Positions 34,509 through 43,455 of a stretch of 64,000 bases of DNA are shown here, one piece after another (the first letter of the stretch is position 1; each line of letters opens with the position of its first letter). A model generated the notes under the pieces. It saw nothing but the letters and a program-made list of their open reading frames with translations. It was not told where the DNA came from and ran no database searches. This DNA is from Gracilaria gracilis (Eukaryota > Rhodophyta > Florideophyceae > Gracilariales > Gracilariaceae). The stretch spans positions 62,001 to 126,000 of the forward strand of contig JARGSG010000108.1 of NCBI GenBank assembly GCA_030374805.1, read 5' to 3'. Made by a program: the position numbers and the translations under genes.

Positions 34509-36320
34509 GCGAAATGTACCGCCTGTGGCAAAAAGACCACTGGCAAGAAGCTTAGAGATGCGCTGCACGACATACGCCGCAATACGGATGGGAAGGGGGA
34601 CGTCGAGATGGTGGAGCACGGCGCTGGGCACGATGCAGACCAGACACGACAGCTCATGCAGAATGTCGATCAGATTGTTACTGCACAGACGAGGATGTTA
34701 ACAGCGCGCTTAACCACGCTGGAGGAGATAATATTGGACGTTAGAAAGGAGCTACAGGAAAGCAAGGCAGTGAGGAGGGCCGCTGGTGCCACCACTGCAG
34801 TTCCCCAGGGCTCAGCGCTGCCTGAAGCCACGATTAGTGGGGTGCAAACGGCGGAGACCGGCTCACACGCTACTGACAAAGACGGTGGCACAATACAGGG
34901 CGAGATCGCTGCGCTTAAGGCGCAAATGCAGCACCTACAGGCGGAGAACCGTGCTCTGGTGCACAAACTGGCACAGGTACAAGGTGTGGGCTTTCCGCAG
35001 AACTCTGGGTGGATCCCACAAGTTCAGAGGAACACACAGCATGTGATGGCAGCGCCACGACCGCCGCAGGTTCACCAAGCACCCCACGTGCTAGCACAGG
35101 GCGCGCAAGTGCGTAACGACGCGGAGCATAGGCTTCCAACGGGAGTGGGCGCGACAGGGCGGAAAACGTTGGCACAGATAGTGGCGGAGCCACGCACAGA
35201 GCTCGCTGACCTCGAAGAGAGCACAAGGGAACGCATACTTCACGCACGCCGCCTCCTGCGAGAGGCTGACCTTGCACCAAGGCGCCGCACGACGCAGGAC
35301 GTTCGTCCAGTACCGCTTTACTTTGGAAACATGCGCAAGGGGCCCATTGGGAGCTATCGCCGCTCTTTGACTACCGCATTGCCGGCCTGGGCAATGCTGG
35401 CGATCTCCTTCTCCGGAAGAGGTGTCGGGGAGGTGCTGGTACACGCTCCGCTGTGTGCCCGGGCGACGGCGACGATGCGGGCACTGGGCTACAGGCCCCT
35501 ACCCGAGTTTGACCCGATATCGGATGAACGCTTCCATAATGCGCAACTCACGGCAGCGGAGAACACGCTGCGCAACATACATGCGTGCCACTATCGGTAC
35601 ACTCGGAATGCCGATACGCCGACTCGTGCTGCACATTACTGGTTCGTGCAGGCGGCGAAGGAGGTTGAGGCCAGGCACCCTGACGCATTCACCCAACAGA
35701 GCCGTGATCGGGAAGCAGAGCTACGCAGAGGGATACAGCTGCAAAGGCAAGCGCAAGCGGCGCAAGAGGACACGGAAGGCTCCTCACAGGACCCTACATA
35801 CGCCCCACCACAGCGATATCAGGCCATGAAACATGCGCGCGAAGGACAGGATAGTGAGGCAGGCAGCTGCAGTACGGACGAGGAGGCCACGGCACAGGGC
35901 CACATGGAGGACGGCGGTTTCACGGTCGTGCAACGCAAACGCAAACGCAGGAGCCCGCACACGAAGGACGGTAGCGCGAGAACGATTTCGCCAACGGCGC
36001 TACCCACGACACTGAAGAGGCGCAACACAGCACCACGCATCAGCAACGGTACACCGCAGCCGCGGGAGAGACAGACGCGCAACAGTGCAGGTCAGGACAA
36101 CACGCACGTGCGGGAGAGACAGACGCGGAACGGCGGAGGTCAGGACAATACGCACGCGCACGCCAAGCATAGACAGGAAGGAGACAACAGCGACGGAGAG
36201 CCCACAGGGGATGACGACAACCACGCACGCCAGACGCCCAGCGCAGTCCACCTGGAAGAAGATGAGATCATACCGGCGCCACGGAGGAGCGAGAACGGTG
36301 CGCGACGCACACAAAACTAG
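34494..36320 (+). CDS. LINE ORF1-like protein
   Basis: ORF1 proteins of non-LTR retrotransposons usually bind element RNA. This frame, of up to 608 codons, has no ATG at its very beginning; the true start may be an ATG such as that of MQNVDQIVTAQTRM, within the first 60 codons. A CTACGKK motif lies near the N-terminus. A coiled-coil stretch follows (GEIAALKAQMQHLQAENRAL), then a globular part with PLYFGNMRKGPIGSYRRSL and VLVHAPLCARATATM. The C-terminal third is low in complexity, rich in R, T, N, H and D, with a near-repeat of RERQTRNSAGQDNTHV. No RNA-recognition or CCHC motif is evident. The ORF1 role is inferred from its position 5' of an endonuclease and reverse transcriptase on the same strand. 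Confidence 0.55.
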   Translation: MLSIIAKCTACGKKTTGKKLRDALHDIRRNTDGKGDVEMVEHGAGHDADQTRQLMQNVDQIVTAQTRMLTARLTTLEEIILDVRKELQESKAVRRAAGATTAVPQGSALPEATISGVQTAETGSHATDKDGGTIQGEIAALKAQMQHLQAENRALVHKLAQVQGVGFPQNSGWIPQVQRNTQHVMAAPRPPQVHQAPHVLAQGAQVRNDAEHRLPTGVGATGRKTLAQIVAEPRTELADLEESTRERILHARRLLREADLAPRRRTTQDVRPVPLYFGNMRKGPIGSYRRSLTTALPAWAMLAISFSGRGVGEVLVHAPLCARATATMRALGYRPLPEFDPISDERFHNAQLTAAENTLRNIHACHYRYTRNADTPTRAAHYWFVQAAKEVEARHPDAFTQQSRDREAELRRGIQLQRQAQAAQEDTEGSSQDPTYAPPQRYQAMKHAREGQDSEAGSCSTDEEATAQGHMEDGGFTVVQRKRKRRSPHTKDGSARTISPTALPTTLKRRNTAPRISNGTPQPRERQTRNSAGQDNTHVRERQTRNGGGQDNTHAHAKHRQEGDNSDGEPTGDDDNHARQTPSAVHLEEDEIIPAPRRSENGARRTQN

Positions 36321-38469
36321 AATGGACACACCACGACGTCGGCAGGGTGGGTGCGAATAGAGCCTGAGGAGCGACGAACAGCGCGACGCCGACAGGAGTG
36401 AACGAAAGCGCGACGCAGACAAGCGAGCGAAGACGCTCCTGACGGCGCAACCACGCCGGGGCACAGCGCAGGGAGTGGCGATGCATGCGCACGCACGACA
36501 GCGCTACGAAAGATACGACGGCGCAAATGCGCGCACGCACAGCGCGCAGAATTTGTGGCGCGGAGAAATTGCGGCGGCGCCGCACAGCCATCCATTTCAA
36601 AATTTGGAGCAGCGTGGAAGCACTGACAGCAGTGCGCAGTGCGCGCAACGGCCACAGAGGCTACGCACAGCACCACGGAACGCAGCAGCGGAGCTCCCTG
36701 CACCGCACGATGACCTGGCACGTGCTGCGCATAACCTAACCACCCGCGCCGCCACGGGCACACGGAGCCACTCGGCGCAACCAACGAGCACCACCGGCGA
36801 ACACGCCACGCCCGCTGAGGCGGGCTCGCCGACGCCGCAAGGCGCCCACGCCACACCGCACGACACAGCGACGACGAATGGCATCTCGCAGATACACGCA
36901 AGCGCTCACGCGCCCACGACACAGGCCGCGCAACGACACACGACGACGGGGAGAGCTGGAAAACGCTGTTGCTGAGACCACGACGACGCGCCAACGCACC
37001 ACAAAGATGGCACCACCTGCGCACCCAACGACACCGAGACGCGCCCCGAACGTTCCTACGCACCACCGCAACTTCTGAGTGCCTGCGCCGAACCGATGCG
37101 GAAGGACGAGCCCCCCCTGGATTAGTACACGACACGCCACGATATCGCAAAGCCGCAACGACAGCGTACGACGAATGCGCGCAACTGACGAACCCCCAGC
37201 GACTACAGGTCCTCCTTTGCGAGCCCCAGACGGGCATCAGGTCTGCGATAGACGGTATGGGAAGGCGATACGACTGACGACGGACAACTGCGACGCCGAG
37301 GGAGCACCACTCCAAGCTGCCGACGCTGCGCGGCGAGAGAGATATGCCAACGACCCCCTGACCTGCCACGTGCCCGCGCAACAACCCTCGAAGACTGCGC
37401 AGAGAATCAGAAGGATGGGAACATGCACGACGCTCGCAGCTGGGACGACACGATACCGCAACACGACCTCGACAACATGCCAGCCTCCCATGACACCGCT
37501 GGGATCCGAGACTGGGCGCACACGACCGAGACGCAGCCAACCGCCCTGCATAGGATAGCAGACGCGAGTGACAGACAGCAGAGTACCCACCCACACGACG
37601 CTCACCGCACACCACGCATCGCCTCAGCCTCCGATGATACTCCACGACACGACGGAGATACACGACGAACTGATGCGCGAGTAAAGCAGAACCAAGTCGA
37701 CGAGCAATGGGACGATCAAGCAGACTACGCACGACGCTGGCTCATGCTACCGCTTTCACGATGGCACACAGCGAGGGAGATGCAACAAATGCACGTGCGG
37801 GACACCGACAAGCGCGCCCAAGCACATAACCGCCCTCTCACACCGTGCGACCAGGGGTTAAAGCATGTCGGGGCCCCACCAGCAGACACGACGCACGATG
37901 AACAAGCCCCACCGGTGGCACAGCAACAGTCTCACAAACCGGAGCTCTGAACGACGGGATCACGACTGCTGGAGGATGATCAGGGGAAGCAGGGACGGTA
38001 CGTGGTACGAAGGGACGGGATACCAGTGTGGACTGCGTACGAGACGCCAGCAAAAGAAGCACACCGACGCGTGCAACGCCGAGAAGCTCGCCAACAACAG
38101 CTACAAGCAAGGACCCATGAATACGCACGATGGTGGGAGGACTTCACAAGGGAACGTGGGATACGGCGAACAGACGCAGTGGACGCTGGTAACCTAGGGG
38201 ATGAAGGATGCGCGGAGAGGTTGCATGAGCAAACGGACCTGACGAACATGCACAACACCCCTGCACAGGTGACAACGAGCAGGAGGGCGACAACAGGCGT
38301 AGACAACCATTAGTGCGCGCTACGCAACGACAACGCACGCAGCCTCGCCCACACTGTCCCAGCACAGCACAATGTCCTCGGGAGGGAAACGCAAGACACC
38401 AAGGGGCCTCACGGTGGCAGAGATGATAGCAGGAGCAGGAATGGGCGCACACGAGACACGCGCGGCTAC
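36321..38469 (+). other. 2.1-kb region between LINE ORF1 and endonuclease
   Basis: No supported gene lies here. The sequence is biased towards ACGACGC/GCGCAC words. This opens long frames on both strands, including a 471-codon minus frame, but none resembles a known domain. It may be a decayed C-terminal extension of ORF1 or an inter-ORF spacer. Confidence 0.4.
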
Positions 38470-39300
38470 ATGGAACGCGGAGTGGCCGCTAGCGCATCGC
38501 AGGTGGGGTCGACAAGGCGCGCAGGCGCGCCACCGGTGACTGACGGAGGCATGACTGAGCGGGTTGGCCTTTGGAACTGCGCGGGGAGCATAACGCGTCG
38601 CGAAGTACGGGAAAGGCTCGACACTGCATGGCACATGCTGCAGCTTGACTGCCTGGCACTTACGGAGACGTGGCAGGTGCGGAAAGCCGGGGAACCTCTC
38701 GCTCTCTTGCAGGATACCGACTTGGTCACGATAGCGTCTGCCTATGGCACGCCAGGAAGGTACAGAGCCGCTGGGGGAGTGCAGACACGGGCACGAGAGG
38801 GGTGGCGTGCGCAGCACGTCACGAGCAAGACAGAGAGTGAGTATCAGTATGTGGTGACGAGGGTCAATGGGAGGGAGACGCTCACCGTGCTCGCAGTGTA
38901 CATACGACCACGCGCGACACCGGAGGCTGTCATCAGGTGCCTCGATGCCGCCATCGGCCATGAATCGGAGCACACGATCCTACTGGGTGACCTGAACGCC
39001 AGAGCAGCGCAATGGGACAGCAGCGGCAAGACCAACCGAAACGGGAGGGTAGTTCGACGATGGGCGCGGCATAGGAACATGAAGATCTATGCGCCGGACG
39101 GCGCGACGTTCCGAACAATAGGTAGCAGTAGTACAGTAGACCTTATCATACCCGGGGCTGTGTAGTCCATGAAGTGAAGACGATCGAGGGCAGCTGGACA
39201 GAACGGAGCGATCACGCCATGGTGACAGCGAACATACGGCTGCTACCACGACCAAGGCACCAGTGGAAGGTGTCGGTAAGCCGCCTCCGCGAAGGCCGTG
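38470..39300 (+). pseudogene. LINE apurinic-type endonuclease domain, frameshifted at its end
   Basis: This domain nicks target DNA to prime reverse transcription. The first frame (to 39165) shows GLWNCAGSI (N-terminal Asn motif), CLALTETWQ (metal-binding Glu), HTILLGDLNARAAQWDS (GDxNA motif) and STVDLII (the T/S-x-D-hydrophobic motif). The terminal catalytic SDHAMV motif is present at about 39205-39225, but in a different frame that opens near 39160, so a 1-2 base indel close to GGGCTGTGTAG broke the domain. The true start may be at MTERVGLWNC rather than the first ATG. All recognisable endonuclease motifs are present across the break. Confidence 0.75.
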
Positions 39301-40470
39301 GCACACTACGAGACTGAACTACCGCTGGCGAGGCAAGCCATACGAAAGGCGAAGAACGAGGAGGAGCTGGAACAAGCAACGCAGCGGCTGGTGCAGACGA
39401 CACTCCGCCCCTTTATGGTGAGGGCCAAACAGAAGCCGGCGAGGTTCAGGACAGGCTGGACGCGAGAGTTGGATCGCCTCACGCGGCAACGGCGACGCCT
39501 GCTGCGGCAGAGACATAACTGTACGGAACCTGCGATGAGACCAGCAAAGGAAGTGGCGATACAGGAGCTAGACAAGCGAATAAAACGAGAATACCGCCGC
39601 AATCGCCGCCAGCGCTACGCCGCTCGTGCGGTGATAATATCGAAGCTGCCGCGACAGGAAGCGGCGACAGAGCTTATGAAGCTAAGGAAAGAGATGGACT
39701 TCGCGGAGTCCTGCTTCGACAATGAGGTGAGGATACGACCTTCCGAATTCACGGCACATATGGCAAGCAAGCAGACGCACGACGCGCAGCTCACAGTCCC
39801 CACGTTTACTGTTCCGGAAGAGATGACACAACGGCTGGAACGAGCAATACTACGCTCGAAACGCAACAAATCGCCTGGATCGGACATGGTGCGGAACGAG
39901 ATGATGCAGATGGCGCCCACGCAGTTTGCAATGACCCTAGCCGTACTGTGGGACCAGGTTGGACAACTACGGCACCTGCCGCAGCCACTCCGTACAGGAT
40001 GGATCACGCCGGTCTATAAAAGAGGAGATCGGTACACGGCGAAGGCATATAGACCAGTCGCCCTACTTAGCACACTTCGGAAGGTGATTGGAGCAGTAGT
40101 GGGTGAGCTGCTACAGGAGCAGTTCGGCTACAATCGATATCAGTGGGGTTATCGGAAGGGTACGAGCACGGAAGACGCTATTGCATATGCGCACCACCGC
40201 ATTGCTGAAGGTGCCAAGCACGTGGCTGTTCTCGATCTAATGGGTGCCTTCGATTATGCCAGGCGGGACGTGATCATGCAGGAGCTTGACGGGAATGTAA
40301 CACCGGCAGTCAAACATATGGCACAGGCACTGCTAGTGAATACGCGATCACACACGAAGGGGTACCCAGCCGACAAGGAGGGCGTCGCCCTCACTGTGGG
40401 TGTTCCGCTGGGAGACTCAGCAAGTCCGTTCCTCTACAATGTGTTCATGGAGACCTTTCTTAGGCGGTAC
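39298..40470 (+). pseudogene. LINE reverse transcriptase, truncated before the catalytic YxDD box
   Basis: Motifs of a non-LTR reverse transcriptase appear in order: RSKRNKSPGSDMV, GWITPVYKRGDRYTAKAYRP with VALLSTLRKVI, YQWGYRKGTSTEDAI, VAVLDLMGAFDYARR (catalytic motif A) and GVPLGDSASPFLYNVFM (motif B). The FADD/YxDD motif C that should follow within about 40 residues is missing. After about 40470 the sequence no longer resembles RT, and thumb and tail domains are absent. The preceding endonuclease is in another frame, so this copy is dead. It lies in the same orientation as ORF1 and the endonuclease and forms one element with them, from about 34509. Confidence 0.8.
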
Positions 40471-41261
40471 GATGGTGGAGTGAGTCACTGGGGGAAGTGT
40501 GCGGCATCCTGCTTCTCAGTGTTTGGAGGGATTCGTCGTGGTCTTCCCCGCCCAGTACGAAGAGGAAGAAAGTTGGTTTTGCTGACTACTGCAACGCACA
40601 ATTCGCGTTACCGAGAGAGCCAATCATATAAATTGATTTGGTTTTTCTCGTTACCGGGAGTGCCAATCAGAACAGTTTTCCCATCTTCAGGACGCTCCAA
40701 AGGGTCCTGCTATCTAACACAGGGTTTTTGTACACCGAGATGGGTTTGTCTGCTGCCCCCCTCTTCAACGATACAAGAGCATTCCTGGAAGCCGTTCGTA
40801 AGAACTCCGGATCCTTTGGGAGCCATATTGCCAGGGTCGATTGAAACCAACCGTTAAACCCATGATATTGAGGAACCAACCAATCGTGTTTGCTTCTTAT
40901 GTCTATTGAGCTAGACATAAGCTTCCCGGTTCAAAAGGGTTAAACTTTACTGGCCCTTGTCCAGTACACTGTAGTTGGCGCGTGGCGCGTGCCAATTGTT
41001 GCGGCGCAACATTACAGAAAAGCTCTACAGTGTAACCTTACCGTGCAGAGAGGCTACACGTACGGGCGGACGTGCCTCCGAATCCTCACCACCAACGGAC
41101 GGCTGTCCTACAAGCGCGGCCAGCGCGGGACCATCGTCTCAATTCGAGACATGTGCACTTGTGTCTGCTGCGCGCTGTCTCTTGTCTGCTGTCACTTCCG
41201 CCATCCGCACCTACACCTCTCGAACTGCTCCGTCTCCGCGGCTGTATATCTGCGCCACGCA
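40471..41261. other. Unassigned segment between the LINE remnant and the TAF6 region
   Basis: I see no recognisable gene. Short frames exist on both strands without family resemblance. A perfect 10-bp hairpin lies at 40896-40921. Positions 40670-40850 form one open plus frame ending VRKNSGSFGSHIARVD that I cannot identify. Confidence 0.4.
40896..40921. repeat. Perfect 10-bp inverted repeat with 6-nt loop
   Basis: Arms CTTATGTCTA (40896-40905) and TAGACATAAG (40912-40921) flank TTGAGC. It lies in unassigned sequence at the edge of the truncated LINE and could be the end of an unrecognised mobile element or a transcript hairpin. Confidence 0.6.
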
Positions 41262-41570
41262 ATGACCTTCGCCAACAACTACCATTCGCTCTCCTCCAGG
41301 CATGCAAACAGCTACCCGCCACATCGGCCACAACCACCGCCAGTAACATTCACCCGCAAGCGACCTTACACTCCGCAACGCCCGCAATCTCCACCTTATC
41401 CTTATATGAGCCCATCACATAATCCATCTTCAGCACGTCCACGACGTCGAGATATTGATTCTCCTCATTCTTCATTTCAGTCATCGTACGCCCCTCCCCC
41501 AAGAAGACCCCAGAAACGTCATCGCAAAGACCCGCTGTCTTCCACTGCTCCCAAAGACCTTCACTTGTAG
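41262..41570 (+). CDS. Small proline/arginine-rich hypothetical protein
   Basis: I do not recognise it. From the ATG at 41262 the frame encodes 102 residues rich in P, R, S and H (TRKRPYTPQRPQSPPYPYMS), ending just 45 bp before the TAF6 start. The composition resembles disordered RNA- or DNA-binding tails but has no defined domain. The frame is open further upstream without an ATG, so it may be a terminal exon. It could equally be 5' untranslated sequence of TAF6. Confidence 0.25.
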   Translation: MTFANNYHSLSSRHANSYPPHRPQPPPVTFTRKRPYTPQRPQSPPYPYMSPSHNPSSARPRRRDIDSPHSSFQSSYAPPPRRPQKRHRKDPLSSTAPKDLHL

Positions 41571-41615
41571 TCTTGGCTTTAGAGAATCAACACCTTTACA
41601 GCGACACTCAAGACA

Positions 41616-43144
41616 ATGGCTGCGAAGCGAGCAAAGCCATCGAACGCGAATGTTTTGCCCCATGAGATGCTGCGTGTCGACACCGAGGTCATTCGCGTCA
41701 TTGGGCAGTCCATATCAAGCATGCCACCTTTCGCAGACTCGGCAGCAGGAACACTGGCCCATGACATCGAATACCGAATTGGAGAGATTGTTCAGGACGC
41801 AATGAAATTCATGAAACACTCGAAACGTAACAAGTTGACCACGAATGAAATTAACGCTGCGCTGCGCTGCGCTTGCGAAACGTCGCCCCCATTCTCGGTT
41901 TCAGTGATCCCAAGGGAAACTCTCACAAACTGAGAGGTAACGGAGCGGCTAAACAAGACAAGATGTATTTGAAGAGTCCTTTAGAACGCGCGAAAGGGGA
42001 CCTAGGCCCTCCCCTGCGCCCTCAGTTTACTACTGTAGACGGAAGCGAAGACTTGTTCTTCGTACCAGACAAAGAAGTGACAGTGAAATCCGTCATTGAA
42101 ACAAACATGCCTCTTGTTCCCCTTGACGTTAACCTTAGTAAGCATTGGCTTGCAGTTTCCGGGAAACAGCCCTCGATTCCCCAAAACCCGACCAACAAGT
42201 GTAAGATGGGCTATGGAGAAGACGAAGATACGGAACCAGTGACGAAGAAACAGAAAGTTCCCACTGAAGTTAAACCACTTGTAAAACACGAGTTGAGCCG
42301 AGAACTACAACTCTACCTTGAACAAATCACCACTGCTGTGCAGGGAGATGACACGAAACATCTAGAGCAATGCCTGTACGCGGTTGCTCATGAGAAAGGA
42401 ATTGCTGAGTTGCTCCCATACTTCACGCAATTTGTGTTCAGGTGCGTAACAAAGTGTGATAATCTGCCGTTGATGTTCTCATGTATGCGGTTAGTCAATG
42501 CTGTTTTGGACAATGATGTCTTCGACCTGAGACTCTATTTGCAACAAGTCTTACCTGCAGTTCTCACTTGCATATTAGGAAAACGGTTTTCTGGGAATCC
42601 GAGGGATAATCATTGGGCACTTCGAGATTACACAACCACGGTAATGAAGAAAATCTGTGATCGATACGGCCAACAATATCCTGATATCCAACCTCGCATC
42701 ACTAAGACATGTGCTTCGGCTCTCGACAGCACGAAGAGAGCGCTTACGACACACTACGGTGCGATTGTTGGCCTCGCAGCACTTGGACGAAGAGTGCTAG
42801 AACGATATTTGCTTCCTCGACTGGAAAGAAAAACGTATCTCGCAACGGTGGAAAAGATAGTGAAGAATCCCAACACCAAACCGGTGCGAAGGGAAGAGGC
42901 CTGCAGAGTTTTCGGAGCATTGTTCTGGGCAGTTTCACTTGTAAGAGAGCCGTCTAACGGTGCAACAAAGCCCTCGGAGGTAGATGTCCAGCTGAAGCAT
43001 TTTGTTGATTACCTTCCTTCTGCAGAAACAATATTCAAAGCCGGAGAGGTGGAGCTCGGTAACAGATTTTATCCACATCGTCATGGCAAGACGGAAACAC
43101 AACTAACTTCTGCTCTTCTCGAAGAAAGGAAAGCTAAAGCATAG
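41616..43144 (+). CDS. TAF6: TFIID/SAGA subunit TAF6, with a frameshift
   Basis: TAF6 pairs with TAF9 through a histone fold in TFIID, and in SAGA-type complexes. Residues 1 to about 85 form the histone fold (LPHEMLRVDTEVIRVIGQSI, HDIEYRIGEIVQDAMKFM, KLTTNEINAALR). The rest is the TAF6 C-terminal HEAT-repeat domain, with NVAPILGFSDPKG, LLPYFTQFVFRCVT, LLPAVLTCILGKRF-like helices (LPAVLTCILGKRF) and HWALRDYTTTVMKKICDRYG. The two parts are in different frames, joined around 41856-41880. There GCTGC is present three times (GCTGCGCTGCGCTGCGCTTGCG), and two copies would restore the family motif INAALRLRN. Without a correction the protein ends after 105 residues. Total length with one 5-bp unit removed is about 507 residues, normal for TAF6. 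Either a real 5-bp expansion or a sequence error explains this. Confidence 0.85.
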
Positions 43145-43376
43145 GCACCCCGGAAACACAAAGACATTCCGAAAGAGGTTGGACGGCGACGAACACTACG
43201 GATCTTCGAACACAAAGTCAATTTCGTGAGGCCCATGAAGCGGCACTGTGACAAAGAGAAGATTAAGTCCACTAACTGTTGTGTATCTGAAATGGGTAAA
43301 CGTGCTACCAAGATGCGTTAAGCACGACAGCTGACTTGTTGCATTTTCATTCAACCAAAAAATCGTTTCTCCGGAG

Positions 43377-43435
43377 TATCGCAAACTAACATTCACTAAG
43401 ACATAATATGTCTTAGTGAATGTTAGTTTGCGATA
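43377..43435. terminator. 59-bp near-perfect palindrome between convergent TAF6 and GH36 genes
   Basis: Arms 43377-43405 and 43407-43435 are 29-nt perfect reverse complements with a single A between them. The palindrome lies in the short gap where two genes converge (TAF6 ends at 43144, GH36 ends at 43456). A transcript from either side would form a very stable hairpin. It could act as a bidirectional 3'-end or RNA-processing signal, or be a tiny foldback element. The function is inferred; the palindrome itself is certain. Confidence 0.6.
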
Positions 43436-43455
43436 ACATACTAACATATAACATA

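Larger units (their letters stand above)
34509..40470 (+). mobile_element. Decayed non-LTR retrotransposon (LINE) joined to the ATR-like fragment
   Basis: The element consists of ORF1, an inter-ORF region, an apurinic-type endonuclease and reverse transcriptase motifs up to motif B. Its left edge meets the ATR-like kinase fragment within the kinase domain. Its right edge is an abrupt loss of RT similarity. No ATR-like sequence reappears on the far side, so this is not a clean insertion but a rearranged or deleted locus. Both edges are approximate, and no target duplication was found. Confidence 0.65.

Noticed and set aside
35091-35444. Minus frames over LINE ORF1
   Set aside because: They are antisense to a continuous 608-codon frame and lack any family pattern.
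36317-37732. 471-codon minus frame, C/R/S/V-rich
   Set aside because: It is antisense to the LINE inter-ORF region, has no domain pattern, and is explained by ACGACGC-type composition.
41040-41140. Possible ribosomal protein L34e fragment (GYTYGRTCLRILTTNGRLSY)
   Set aside because: Only a handful of residues agree with the family, and the N-terminal signature and start codon are lacking.
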